Positions 31,907-40,594 of a DNA stretch of 64,000 nt are shown piece by piece. Source of the DNA: Streptomyces justiciae (GTDB lineage: Bacteria > Actinomycetota > Actinomycetes > Streptomycetales > Streptomycetaceae); assembly GCF_015163075.1 (NCBI RefSeq), contig NZ_JADDXU010000002.1:248001-312000 (forward strand). Reading direction: 5' to 3'. Under the pieces are notes generated by a model, which worked only from the letters and a program-made list of their open reading frames with translations, ran no database searches and was not told the origin of the DNA. Each line of letters starts with the position of its first letter. The first letter of the stretch is position 1. Position numbers and translations under genes: made by a program.

Positions 31907-33073
31907 ATGACCATGTCACGTCTGGCCGCGCTCGGTCGTGAGGAACCGTCGCTGCTCGCACTCGCCCAACGGCTGCTCACCGTGGCGGAGTTGGGCCTGC
32001 CGGCGATGCTGCTGCCCGGCAAGGAGGCCTTCGCCTTCACCATGGCCGGGCGACGGGCACCGGACGGTTCCTGGGCCCTGGACCGGCGCGGGACCAGCAC
32101 CCGGTACGCGGCCATCACCGCGCTCGGCGTGCGATTCCTGCCCGAGGACCGGCAGCGGGCGGCGCTCGGCGGGCGCACCGCCCAGGAGTTCACGGGCCTG
32201 CTCGTGGAGTCCCTGCCCGGGGTGACCAACCTCGGGGACGCGGCGCTCATCGCCTGGGCCGCCGCCGAGACCGGGCACCCGAAGCTGTCCGACGCGCTCG
32301 CGCGGGTCGAGGCGCTGGACGCGTACGACAAGCCGCAGTACACCGTCGAGGCGGCCTGGGTGCTCTCCGCCTACGCGGCGGCCCGTGACACGGTCGATGT
32401 GGAGAGACGTTTCACCTCCGCGCGTGACCGGCTGCTGAAGGCCCGCATCGGCACCGGTCCGCTGTTCCCGCACGCGACCGCGCCAGGGCTGCTGCCCTGG
32501 TACCGGGCGCATGTCAGCTGCTTCGCCGACCAGACGTATCCGCTCCAGGCCCTGGCCCTCGCGCACGCGAGCGGCGACGGGGACGCCGAGGCGCTCGCCG
32601 CGTCCGAGGCCTGTGCGCAGCGGATCTGCGCACTGCAGGGTGACGGCGGGCAGTGGTGGTGGCACTACGACGCGCGCACCGGCGGTGTCATCGAGGGCTA
32701 CCCGGTCTACAGCGTCCACCAGCACGCGATGGCGCCGACCGCGCTGTTCGATCTCACCGACGCGGGCGGCAGCGACTTCGGCGCGGCGATCCGCAAGGGT
32801 CTGCGCTGGATGACGGAGGTGTCCGAGTTCTCCGAACACCCGGACGTCCGCGAGCCGTTGATCCTCGACGAGCTCGGTGTGACCTGGCGCAAGGTCTACC
32901 GGGGTGATCCGAAGAAGGCCGTCCGTGCCGTCCGGGGACTGACCACCCGGGCCCTTCCCGGGCTGCGGCTCGCGTCCCTGGACCGGGTGTACCGGCCGCT
33001 GTCGGTGGACCGCGAGTGCCGGCCGTACGAGTTCGGCTGGATGCTCCACGCCTGGCAGGGGGGCCGGATATGA
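31907..33073 (+). CDS. Unknown cytosolic alpha-helical protein of the polysaccharide cluster
   Basis: A 388-aa protein with no signal peptide or membrane segment. Repeated helical hairpins and aromatic loops (GRRAPDGSWALDRRGTSTRY; WYRAHVSCFADQTYPLQAL; GDGGQWWWHYDARTGG; EGYPVYSVHQHAMAPTALFD; PYEFGWMLHAW) suggest an (alpha/alpha)6 toroid like terpene-cyclase/prenyltransferase or glucuronyl-epimerase C-terminal folds. I cannot name a function. It is the first gene of a run in which the next start overlaps by ATGA (33070-33073). Its tight coupling to the GT26 enzyme and nucleotide-sugar enzymes suggests a role in making or modifying the repeat unit. The start is uncertain: ATG 31907 or 31913, neither with a strong ribosome site. 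Confidence 0.75.
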   Translation: MTMSRLAALGREEPSLLALAQRLLTVAELGLPAMLLPGKEAFAFTMAGRRAPDGSWALDRRGTSTRYAAITALGVRFLPEDRQRAALGGRTAQEFTGLLVESLPGVTNLGDAALIAWAAAETGHPKLSDALARVEALDAYDKPQYTVEAAWVLSAYAAARDTVDVERRFTSARDRLLKARIGTGPLFPHATAPGLLPWYRAHVSCFADQTYPLQALALAHASGDGDAEALAASEACAQRICALQGDGGQWWWHYDARTGGVIEGYPVYSVHQHAMAPTALFDLTDAGGSDFGAAIRKGLRWMTEVSEFSEHPDVREPLILDELGVTWRKVYRGDPKKAVRAVRGLTTRALPGLRLASLDRVYRPLSVDRECRPYEFGWMLHAWQGGRI

Positions 33074-33840
33074 GCGGGCGTCAGACGCTGTTCGGGGTCG
33101 AGCTGGACCCGTTGACCATGGACCAGACCGTCGAGCGCTGCCTCGAAGCGGTGCGGGACGGCAGGCAGTTGGAGATCGGCGTGGTCAACGCCGCGAAGCT
33201 GGTCAACATGCGGCGGGACGAGCGGCTCGCCACGGCGGTGTCCGGCTGCGATCTGGTCCTCGCCGACGGACAGGCCGTGGTCTGGGCCGGGCGGGTGCTG
33301 AAGGCCCCGCTGCCGGAGCGGGTGGCGGGGATCGACCTGTTCCTGCGGCTGCTGGCCGAGGCGGAGACGGCGGGCATGTCGGTGTACTTCCTCGGCGCCA
33401 AGGAGGAGGTGCTGGAGGAGATGGTGCGCCGGGTGGCCGCACGTTTCCCCGGCCTGAAGGTGGCCGGCCGGCGCAACGGCTACTTCGACGACTCCGAGCA
33501 GGCGGCGATCGCCGATGCGATCGCCGAGAGCGGCGCCCAGATGCTCTTCCTTGGCATGACCTCGCCGAAGAAGGAGATCTTCACCGCCGCGTACGGCGAA
33601 CGCACCGGCGCCCGTGTGGTGCACGGCGTCGGCGGCTCCTTCGACATCCTGGCCGGGATCACCAAGCGGGCCCCGGCCGCCTGGCAGCGCTGGGGCCTGG
33701 AATGGCTCTACCGCGTGCTGCAAGAGCCGCGTCGTCTGGGCCGGCGCTACCTCACCACCAATGCTGCCTTCCTTCTCATGACGGCGCGCGAGCGTTTCCG
33801 GCTCACCCCGTCGACCGCTCCCGCGAACAGGAGTCACTGA
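33070..33840 (+). CDS. WecG/TagA/CpsF-family glycosyltransferase (GT26)
   Basis: A 256-aa transferase at normal family length that moves ManNAc or ManNAc-uronate from UDP to an undecaprenyl-PP-linked acceptor. The catalytic-region Asp66 is in LVLADGQAVVWAGR. It also has the GAKEEVLEEMVRR helix, the LFLGMTSPKKE loop, and the C-terminal GVGGSFDILAG ... APAAWQRWGLEWLYRVLQEP appendage, which in this family mediates membrane contact. It is translationally coupled on both sides (ATGA with the preceding gene, TGATG with the next). Location beside UDP-ManNAc-forming genes supports a ManNAc(A) donor. Confidence 0.93.
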   Translation: MSGRQTLFGVELDPLTMDQTVERCLEAVRDGRQLEIGVVNAAKLVNMRRDERLATAVSGCDLVLADGQAVVWAGRVLKAPLPERVAGIDLFLRLLAEAETAGMSVYFLGAKEEVLEEMVRRVAARFPGLKVAGRRNGYFDDSEQAAIADAIAESGAQMLFLGMTSPKKEIFTAAYGERTGARVVHGVGGSFDILAGITKRAPAAWQRWGLEWLYRVLQEPRRLGRRYLTTNAAFLLMTARERFRLTPSTAPANRSH

Positions 33841-35099
33841 TGCGTGTCGTCGTGGTGGGACAGGGATACGTCGGACTGCCGCTGGCCATCCGGGCCGCCG
33901 AGGTCGGACACGAGGTGATCGGGTACGACGTCGACGCGCGCCGGATCAAGAGCCTTGCCGCCGGTGAGTCCTTCGTGGAGGACGTCTCCTCCGAGCGCAT
34001 CCGCGCGGCGCTGGACAACGGCACCTACCGCGCGAGCGAGTCGGCCCGCGACTGCGGCGGTTTCGACGTCGCCGTCGTGACGGTGCCGACCCCGCTGCAC
34101 GAGGGCACCCCCGACCTGCGGTACATCAAGGAGTCGGCGGTCACCCTCGGCCGCTATCTGCGCCCCGGCGCCACGGTGATCCTGGAGTCGACCACCTATC
34201 CCGGCACCACCCAGGAGCTGTTCGCGCCGCTCCTGGAGGAGGGTTCGGGCCTCGCCGCGGGCACCGACTTCCATCTGGGGTACAGCCCGGAGCGGATCGA
34301 CCCGGGCAACACGGTGTGGGGCTTCAAGGAGACGCCGAAGGTCGTCTCCGGCGTGAACGAGGCCTCCCTGAAGGCGGTCGAGGGCTTCTACGCCCAACTC
34401 GTCGACACCACCGTGCCGGTGAGCTCGCCGAAGGAGGCCGAGCTCGCCAAGCTCCTTGAGAACACCTTCCGGCATGTGAACATCGCGCTGGTCAACGAGA
34501 TCGCGATGTTCGCGCACCATCTGGACATCGACGTGTGGCAGGCCATCGAGGCCGCGTCCAGCAAGCCGTTCGGCTTCATGAAGTTCACGCCGGGACCGGG
34601 AGTCGGCGGGCACTGCCTGCCCATCGACCCGTCCTATCTGTCCTGGCGGGTGCAGCGCGAACTCGGCCAGAGCTTCCGGTTCGTGGAGCTGGCCAACGAC
34701 ATCAACAGCCACATGCCGGAGTACGTGACCCGGCGCATCACCGACCTGTTCAACGCCAGACGAAGATCCGTCAACGGCTCGCGCATCCTGCTGCTCGGTC
34801 TGGCCTACAAGAAGAACACCGGTGACGCCCGCGAGTCGCCCGCCCTGCGCATCTCCCAACTCCTCCTCGACATGGGGGCCCAGGTCCGAGCCGCCGACCC
34901 GCATGTCGTCGAGAGCCTCCCGGTGGACGCCCGGCTGGTCCGGGTCGAACCGGACGCGGAGGAGCTGGCCGCCGCCGACGTGGTGGTCCTGCTCACCGAC
35001 CACGACGGCTTCGACTACGAACTCGTCGCCGAACAGGCCCCGTTCGTCCTCGACTGCCGTCGCCGCCTGACCCCCGGACCCACGATCGAGGTGCTCTGA
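33840..35099 (+). CDS. wecC: UDP-N-acetyl-D-mannosamine dehydrogenase-type enzyme
   Basis: A 419-aa member of the UDP-glucose/GDP-mannose 6-dehydrogenase family that oxidises C6 of a UDP-HexNAc to the uronate with 2 NAD+. The N-terminal Rossmann motif is VVVVGQGYVGLPLAIRAAE. Catalytic Cys259 is in GPGVGGHCLPIDPSY, with conserved Lys in LAKLLENTFRHVNIALVNE and a C-terminal NAD/UDP domain with LGLAYKKNTGDARESPA. WecC, WbpA and WbpO types cannot be separated by eye. The ATG shares a base with the preceding stop (TGATG); the epimerase starts 3 bases after its stop. Confidence 0.93.
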   Translation: MRVVVVGQGYVGLPLAIRAAEVGHEVIGYDVDARRIKSLAAGESFVEDVSSERIRAALDNGTYRASESARDCGGFDVAVVTVPTPLHEGTPDLRYIKESAVTLGRYLRPGATVILESTTYPGTTQELFAPLLEEGSGLAAGTDFHLGYSPERIDPGNTVWGFKETPKVVSGVNEASLKAVEGFYAQLVDTTVPVSSPKEAELAKLLENTFRHVNIALVNEIAMFAHHLDIDVWQAIEAASSKPFGFMKFTPGPGVGGHCLPIDPSYLSWRVQRELGQSFRFVELANDINSHMPEYVTRRITDLFNARRRSVNGSRILLLGLAYKKNTGDARESPALRISQLLLDMGAQVRAADPHVVESLPVDARLVRVEPDAEELAAADVVVLLTDHDGFDYELVAEQAPFVLDCRRRLTPGPTIEVL

Positions 35100-35102
35100 A
35101 CC

Positions 35103-36236
35103 ATGCCGCGGATCGTCTGCGTCGCCGGGGCCCGCCCCAACTACATGAAGATCAAACCGGTGATGGACGCCCTGGAGCGCCGCGGCGCCGAGGTGCTCCT
35201 CGTCCACACCGGCCAGCACTACGACCCGGCCATGAACGACGTGTTCTTCGCCGACCTCGGCATCCGGCCGCCCGACCGCTTCCTCGGCGTCGGCTCCGGC
35301 AGCCACGCCGAGCAGACCGGACGCGTGATGACCGCGTTCGAGCCGCTGCTGGAGGAGGTCTCCCCGGACATCGTCGTCGTGGTCGGCGACATCAACTCCA
35401 CGCTCGCCTGCGCCCTGGTCACCGCCAAGGCGGGACCGCTGCTCGCGCATGTCGAGTCCGGGCTGCGCAGCCGGGACTGGAGCATGCCGGAGGAGGTCAA
35501 CCGGGTCGCCACCGACCGGGTCAGCGACTATCTGCTGGCCCCCTCCCCCGACGCCGTAGACAACCTGCGGGCGGAGGGGTACCGGGAGGACCAGATCCAT
35601 CTCGTCGGCAACGTCATGATCGACACGCTGCTGGCCAACCTGGAGCGGGCCCGCGCCTCCGACGTCCTGGACCGATTCGGCCTGACCCGGGGCGAGTTCG
35701 GCCTGGTGACCCTGCACCGCCCGGCCAACGTGGACGACCCCGAAGTGCTCGCGGGGCTCCTCAAGGCTCTCGGCGAGATCGCCGGCCGCTGCCCGCTGGT
35801 GCTGCCCGTGCATCCCCGCGCGGCCGGCAAGCTGGCCGAGCTCGGTGTTCCCGGTGGCATCCAACTCGTACCGCCTGCCGGGTACTTGGACTTCATCGCG
35901 TTGCAGGACGCGGCCCGTGTCGTACTCACGGACTCGGGCGGTGTGCAGGAGGAGACCACCGCACTCGGGGTGCCGTGTGTGACGCTGCGGGACAACACCG
36001 AGCGGCCCATCACCGTCGAGCAGGGCACCAATGTGCTGGCCGGGCGCGATCCCGCGCGGATCGTGGCCACCGTGAACGGCGTCCTGGACGCCCCGCCCGC
36101 ACCGCGCCGGCCCGAACTCTGGGACGGCAGGGCCAGCGAACGCATCGCCGAGGTGCTGGTGAAGGGAGGCTCCTCGAGCACCCGGCCGAGACCCACCGAT
36201 CAACCGAGACCCACGGACCGAACGCTCCCCATATGA
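35103..36236 (+). CDS. wecB: UDP-N-acetylglucosamine 2-epimerase (non-hydrolysing)
   Basis: A 377-aa WecB-type epimerase (GT-B fold) interconverting UDP-GlcNAc and UDP-ManNAc. Signatures: VAGARPNYMKIKPVMDAL, HTGQHYDPAMNDVFF, VESGLRSRDWSMPEEVNR, VTLHRPANVD, and LTDSGGVQEETTALGVPCVTLR with the UDP-contact residues. A paralogous subgroup (WbpI/WlbD) acts on the 2,3-diacetamido uronate; the neighbouring WlbB-like and oxidoreductase genes make that substrate possible. It directly follows the dehydrogenase gene. The C-terminal Pro/Thr tail (about 20 residues) is not conserved. Confidence 0.93.
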   Translation: MPRIVCVAGARPNYMKIKPVMDALERRGAEVLLVHTGQHYDPAMNDVFFADLGIRPPDRFLGVGSGSHAEQTGRVMTAFEPLLEEVSPDIVVVVGDINSTLACALVTAKAGPLLAHVESGLRSRDWSMPEEVNRVATDRVSDYLLAPSPDAVDNLRAEGYREDQIHLVGNVMIDTLLANLERARASDVLDRFGLTRGEFGLVTLHRPANVDDPEVLAGLLKALGEIAGRCPLVLPVHPRAAGKLAELGVPGGIQLVPPAGYLDFIALQDAARVVLTDSGGVQEETTALGVPCVTLRDNTERPITVEQGTNVLAGRDPARIVATVNGVLDAPPAPRRPELWDGRASERIAEVLVKGGSSSTRPRPTDQPRPTDRTLPI

Positions 36237-36284
36237 TCCGCTTGCAACATATGCTCGTCGAACATCTGGTCACTAGGGGGGACC

Positions 36285-37118
36285 ATGGATCTCGCGGAGA
36301 TCTTCCGTGTCATGCGCAGGCGTTGGTACGTCCTGCTGCCGGGGCTGTTGCTGACCGCAGGCCTGGTCTTCGGTGTGACCCGGGTGGTTCACGTGACCTA
36401 CCAGTCGCAGAGCACGGTGGTGCTGCTGAACTCGCAGAAGGCGACGCTGGCTTACGACGGCAACCCCTTCCTCAGCACCCAGACCTCGCTCACCGGCATG
36501 GCCGACAGTCTGGCGCGCAACCTCAACTCCGACGACTCGCTCCGGGAGCTCAAGTCCCGTGGCGCGAAGGGGACGTTCGAGGCGAAGCTCGCCGACAACG
36601 CGCAGGGGCCGCTGCTCTGGCTGACCGTCACCGGCACCGACAAGGCGTCCGTCCTGTCCTCGGACAAGATCCTCACGGCCTACGCCAAGGAGCGGCTGGA
36701 GGAGTTCCAGCAGGACCAGTCGGTCGCCTCGAAGGCCATGATCCGCATGACGACGATCGTGGCCCCGCAGACCCCGGTGGCGCAGACCAAGACCCGGCTC
36801 GAGTACATGATCATGGCGGGCGGCGCGGGGCTGGTGCTCAGCCTGGTCGCCGTCTTCTACGTGGAGGCGCGCAGGCGGCCGCGGCAGCCCGACGCACCGG
36901 CGGAAGAAGAGCCGGAGTCCGCGATCGACGTGCCGGTCGTGGAGGAGACGCTCGCCATCCGCAGGCCGCCGAGCTGGTCGCAGTCCACCGGGAACGAGCG
37001 GACCGCCGCCCAGCCCGAAGAACCACGGCCCGTGATGGCCGGTGCATCCGCCGCAGAGCCGCGCGACGAGGAGTCGACCCATGGACATCGCCCGCGCACC
37101 GGACAGCGCGACCGGTGA
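36285..37118 (+). CDS. Wzz-like polysaccharide co-polymerase
   Basis: A 277-aa membrane protein of the chain-length determinant type. A short cytoplasmic start (MDLAEIFRVMRRRWYVLLPG) leads into TM1 (about 14-33). An extracytoplasmic domain (about 35-165) has the helical KILTAYAKERLEEFQQDQS region, then a proline-rich QTPVAQTKTR motif before TM2 (about 171-192), and an acidic cytoplasmic tail of about 80 residues. No Walker motifs occur, so it is not a BY-kinase fusion. ATG has AGGGGGG just upstream. It overlaps the flippase gene by 38 bp. It is one of three Wzz-like proteins in the cluster, and the N-terminus is closely similar to that of the Wzz-Wzy fusion. Confidence 0.85.
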   Translation: MDLAEIFRVMRRRWYVLLPGLLLTAGLVFGVTRVVHVTYQSQSTVVLLNSQKATLAYDGNPFLSTQTSLTGMADSLARNLNSDDSLRELKSRGAKGTFEAKLADNAQGPLLWLTVTGTDKASVLSSDKILTAYAKERLEEFQQDQSVASKAMIRMTTIVAPQTPVAQTKTRLEYMIMAGGAGLVLSLVAVFYVEARRRPRQPDAPAEEEPESAIDVPVVEETLAIRRPPSWSQSTGNERTAAQPEEPRPVMAGASAAEPRDEESTHGHRPRTGQRDR

Positions 37119-38631
37119 GACGAGCGACGCGCCGGCTCCCCCAGCTCCCTCCCTCGGCCGCAAGGTCCGTTCGGCGGCCCGCTGGAGCCTGATCAACACC
37201 GTCGTCCTGCGGCTGGGCAACTTCGCGACCGGTATCGTCCTGGCCCGCTTCGCCCTCGGCCCCGCCGAGTGGGGCGTGTACGGCATCGCCCAGACTGTGC
37301 TGCTGGTCCTGCTGTCCGCGAACGAACTGGGCGTGGGCCTGGCCATCGTGCGCTGGGAGGGCGACGCGCGCCGGTTCGCGCCGACCGTGCTGACCCTGAG
37401 CACCCTCTCCAGCGGTCTGCTGTACGTGGCCCTGTTCGCGTCCGCACCCACGGTGGCCGGTCTGCTGGACTCGCCGGACGCGACGGGCGTGCTGCGGGTG
37501 ATGTGCCTGTGCGTGCTCATCGACGGCGTGGCCCAGGTGCCGGGCGGCTTCCTCACCCGTGAGTTCGCCCAGGGCAAGCGGATGATCATCGACGGCCTCA
37601 ACTTCGTCGTCGCCACCGGCGTGACCCTGGCCCTGGCCTTCGCGGACTGGGGCGCGATGAGCTTCGCCGTGGGGGCCGTCGCCGGGAACGTGGTGACGCT
37701 CATCGGCTGCGCGCTGGCCGCGCCGGGCACCCTGAAGTACGGCTGGAACCCCGAACAGGCCCGGGCGCTCCTGCGGTTCGGGCTGCCGCTCGCCGGGGCG
37801 AGCATGCTGGCGCTCGCGGTCGTCAACGTCGACACCATGGTGGTCGGCGCGACACTGGGCAACATCTCGCTGGGTTTCTACGTGCTCGCCTTCAACATCT
37901 CCGGCTGGCCCGTGCGGATCATCTCCGAGGCCGCCCGCCGGGTCTCCTTCGCCGGCTTCTCCCGCCTCGCCGACTCACCACAGGCCCTCGCCCAGGGCTT
38001 CAGCCGCGCCCTCGGCGTCCTGATGACCGGCACCGTCCCGCTGTGCGTCCTGCTGGCCGGCCTCGCGGAACCCGTCATCCGGCTGATCTACGGCGACCAG
38101 TGGGCGCCCGCCGCCGCGGCCCTGCCGTGGCTGATGGCCCTCGGCCTGATCCGCATCGGCAGCGAACTCGCCTACGACTGTCTCGTCGCGGTCGGCCAGC
38201 GCCGCTCGCTCTTCCTGGTGCAGGGCCTGTGGCTGGTCGCCCTCATCCCCGTACTGCTCGTCGCCGCCCGTCTGAACGGCACCGCCGGGGTCGCCCAGGG
38301 CCATGTCCTGGTCGCCGGCGGCCTGGTGGCGCCCGTGTTCCTGATCGCCCTCGGCCGGGGCGGCATCGGCGTCGCCCTGATCGCCCGGGCCTGCGCGTGG
38401 CCCTTCCTCGGCGGGGCCGTCATGGCGGCGGTCATCCTCGGCCTGGAGCCCCGGCTCGGGGACGGCCGGCTCGCCCTTCTCGCCATCGGCACGATCGCCC
38501 TGGCCGGCTACACGGTGTGCGTCCTGCCCAGCCGCGGCTTCCTGCGCGGCGTCGACCCCGGCGACCGGCCCCACCGCGGCCGGCACCGGGCGACCGCACC
38601 GGTCCGGTCTCCCCAACAGGACTTGAGGTGA
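37081..38631 (+). CDS. Wzx-type polysaccharide flippase (MOP superfamily)
   Basis: A 516-aa integral membrane protein with about 12-14 helices and a polysaccharide-synthase/MATE-like pattern: RSAARWSLINTVVLRLGNFATG at the first helix and LPLAGASMLALAVVNVDTMVVG in the middle. Charged interhelical residues are typical of RfbX/TuaB proteins. It would flip the undecaprenyl-PP-linked repeat unit to the outer face. ATG 37081 has GAGGAG seven bases upstream and lies inside the Wzz-like gene (38-bp overlap). The lipoprotein gene starts within its stop (GTGA, 38628-38631). Confidence 0.9.
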   Translation: MDIARAPDSATGETSDAPAPPAPSLGRKVRSAARWSLINTVVLRLGNFATGIVLARFALGPAEWGVYGIAQTVLLVLLSANELGVGLAIVRWEGDARRFAPTVLTLSTLSSGLLYVALFASAPTVAGLLDSPDATGVLRVMCLCVLIDGVAQVPGGFLTREFAQGKRMIIDGLNFVVATGVTLALAFADWGAMSFAVGAVAGNVVTLIGCALAAPGTLKYGWNPEQARALLRFGLPLAGASMLALAVVNVDTMVVGATLGNISLGFYVLAFNISGWPVRIISEAARRVSFAGFSRLADSPQALAQGFSRALGVLMTGTVPLCVLLAGLAEPVIRLIYGDQWAPAAAALPWLMALGLIRIGSELAYDCLVAVGQRRSLFLVQGLWLVALIPVLLVAARLNGTAGVAQGHVLVAGGLVAPVFLIALGRGGIGVALIARACAWPFLGGAVMAAVILGLEPRLGDGRLALLAIGTIALAGYTVCVLPSRGFLRGVDPGDRPHRGRHRATAPVRSPQQDLR

Positions 38632-39755
38632 CCCGGATGTCACGGCCCACCAGCCGACGCTCACTCCAGGGGCTGCTGCTCGCGGCCTTACTGACGGTCG
38701 CGAGCGCGGCCTGCTCGGGATCGGACGAGCCCACGTCGGCGGGCTGCCCGAAAGACAGTCCGTCCTGCCGTACGAGCGCCTCCCCCACGGCGTCGAGCGC
38801 CACGCCCTCGGCCGAGATCGGCGAGGCGACGGGAACCCCGGCCGCCTCGTCGCCGCCGTCCTCCGCTTCCGCCTCCACCTCCGCGACACCCTCGGAGACA
38901 GGCTCCGGGACCGGCACGCCCGCGGCGCGGACCGGCTGCGCCTCCCCCGGCGCCTGCGGCTTCCCCGACGCCCGCACCACCGGCCCCCGCACCCGCCTGA
39001 CCCCCAAGAAGACCGGCTACAAGACCATCCGCACCGACGGCACGGTCATCCGGGGCCAGGACATCACCGGCTCCCTCGACATCTACGCGAACAACGTCAC
39101 CATCATCGACACCAAGATCACCTCGGACAGCTGGTGGGGCATCAACCTGCGCCCGGGCTTCAGCGGGCTGCGGGTCCTGCACTCCACCATCACCGCCGTA
39201 CCCGGCACCGGCCCGGACAACGGGGGTGTGGACTACGCGGTGTCGAACATGGGCGGCAGCTCCATCGAGGTCGGCTGGTGCAACATATCGGTGTTCGGGG
39301 ACGCCCTGTCCATGGGGCAGGGCAACATCCATGACAACTACGTCCACGACATCGAGCCGTTCGTGAACCTCGGCGGCGAGTGGCAGCACACCAACGCGGT
39401 GATCAGCGGCGGCGGCAACACCGGGCACCTCACCATCCGCCACAACACGCTGCTGAACGAGACCAGCCTCAAGCAGGGCGCCTCGGGCAGCATCGGCCTG
39501 TTCGCGGACGTCGGCGTGGTCCGCAACGTCACCGTCGACGACAACTGGATCGCCGGCGGCGCGTACGCCCTCTACGGCGGTTCCACGGGCGCCACGGGGA
39601 TCAAGGTCACCGACAACATCTTCTCGACGGAGTTCCATCCCGCCTCGGGCGGCTACGGCGTCGTCGCGCACTGGAACGAGAAGGGTGCGGGGAACGTGTG
39701 GCGCAACAACCGGCTGTCCGACGGCCGTCTGGTCACCCCGGAGCCCGCCTCGTGA
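38628..39755 (+). CDS. Right-handed beta-helix lipoprotein with a TTA codon
   Basis: A 375-aa surface lipoprotein. GTG 38628 overlaps the flippase stop and has AGGA six bases upstream. The signal has SRRSLQGLLLAALLTVASAAC, with the lipobox Cys at about residue 27. A 75-residue Ser/Thr/Ala/Pro linker follows, then a right-handed parallel beta-helix (about 120-370) with pectate-lyase-like rungs (DIYANNVTIIDTKITS; LRVLHSTITAVPG; LTIRHNTLLNETS; VTVDDNWIAGGAYALYGG). Such folds are lyases, hydrolases or epimerases of polysaccharides; no catalytic set can be assigned. Codon 21 (38688-38690) is TTA, the rare bldA-dependent leucine codon, so synthesis may be tied to development. Confidence 0.85.
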   Translation: MTRMSRPTSRRSLQGLLLAALLTVASAACSGSDEPTSAGCPKDSPSCRTSASPTASSATPSAEIGEATGTPAASSPPSSASASTSATPSETGSGTGTPAARTGCASPGACGFPDARTTGPRTRLTPKKTGYKTIRTDGTVIRGQDITGSLDIYANNVTIIDTKITSDSWWGINLRPGFSGLRVLHSTITAVPGTGPDNGGVDYAVSNMGGSSIEVGWCNISVFGDALSMGQGNIHDNYVHDIEPFVNLGGEWQHTNAVISGGGNTGHLTIRHNTLLNETSLKQGASGSIGLFADVGVVRNVTVDDNWIAGGAYALYGGSTGATGIKVTDNIFSTEFHPASGGYGVVAHWNEKGAGNVWRNNRLSDGRLVTPEPAS

Positions 39756-40537
39756 GGCGCGTCGCGCGGATGCCGTGGACGCTGCTCAAGGCGGTGTTCG
39801 GCTGGCTGGTGCTCTTCGAGGCCAGGAACAAGGTCCTGCTGGCGCCTTCCGCGGTGCGGCTGCGCCGGATCGAGGACGCCGAGGTGCGGCGGCTGTCGGC
39901 CGACCTGCCGTCACCGCCCTCCGCGCTGGTCGCCACCGTGATCGCCACCCACCGGCGCCCCGACGCCCTGCGCGCCGCCGTCCGCTCCGCCCTGGACCAG
40001 ACCGTGCGCGACCACGTCGTGATCGTGGTCGACGACGGCGCCGGACTCCCCGAACTCCCGGACGACCCACGGCTGTTCGCCGTCTCCCTGTCCCGCAACA
40101 CGGGCGTGGCCGGCGTCGTGCGCAACGTCGGCATCCGGCTCACGCGTTCGCGGTACGTCGCCTTCCTCGACGACGACAACCTGTGGGAACCCGACCATCT
40201 GGAACGCGCGTTGGCGGCCCTGGAGTCCGCCGACGCGCCCGCCGGCGTCTACACGGCACTGCGCCGCGTCCTGCCGGACGGCAGCGAGAAGGACATCCTG
40301 TCGGTCCCGTACGACCGACACCGCGCCGCCCGCGAATCCTTCCTCGACACCAACGCCTTCGTCGCCCGCCGCACCCGCTCCCTGCACTTCAGCCGCCTGC
40401 GCCGCACCCCGGAGGTGCTGCCCCGGGAGGACTGGGAGCTCATCCACCGGTACGCCCGACGACACCGGGTGCGCCATGTGCCGCACCCGACCGTGCGGTA
40501 CCTCGTGAACCCCGCCAGCTTCTACACGGACTGGTGA
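39752..40537 (+). CDS. GT2-family glycosyltransferase
   Basis: A 261-aa GT-A transferase. A short basic, hydrophobic N-terminus (TLLKAVFGWLVLFEARNKVL) probably anchors it to the membrane. The catalytic domain starts ALVATVIATHRRPDALRAAV, with nucleotide-binding Asp in VIVVDDGAG, the DxD-like FLDDDNLW and the acceptor region PREDWELIHRY. GTG 39752 overlaps the beta-helix lipoprotein stop (GTGA). It would add a sugar to the lipid-linked repeat unit; donor and acceptor are unknown. Confidence 0.9.
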   Translation: MRRVARMPWTLLKAVFGWLVLFEARNKVLLAPSAVRLRRIEDAEVRRLSADLPSPPSALVATVIATHRRPDALRAAVRSALDQTVRDHVVIVVDDGAGLPELPDDPRLFAVSLSRNTGVAGVVRNVGIRLTRSRYVAFLDDDNLWEPDHLERALAALESADAPAGVYTALRRVLPDGSEKDILSVPYDRHRAARESFLDTNAFVARRTRSLHFSRLRRTPEVLPREDWELIHRYARRHRVRHVPHPTVRYLVNPASFYTDW

Positions 40538-40594
40538 CGGCCCGTGCCCTCCACTCCTCCTACCGTTCCGCTCCGACCTCAGGTGGTTGCCCCG

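Noticed and set aside
33834-36203. 789-codon minus-strand frame across the dehydrogenase and epimerase genes
   Set aside because: It crosses two clearly functional, motif-bearing genes on the opposite strand and is repetitive in Gly/Val/Arg/His.
31676-36270. Shared TCGAACATCT in the two leaders near 31.68 and 36.26 kb, as a common regulatory box
   Set aside because: Flanks do not align and a 10-base match is expected by chance many times in 64 kb.
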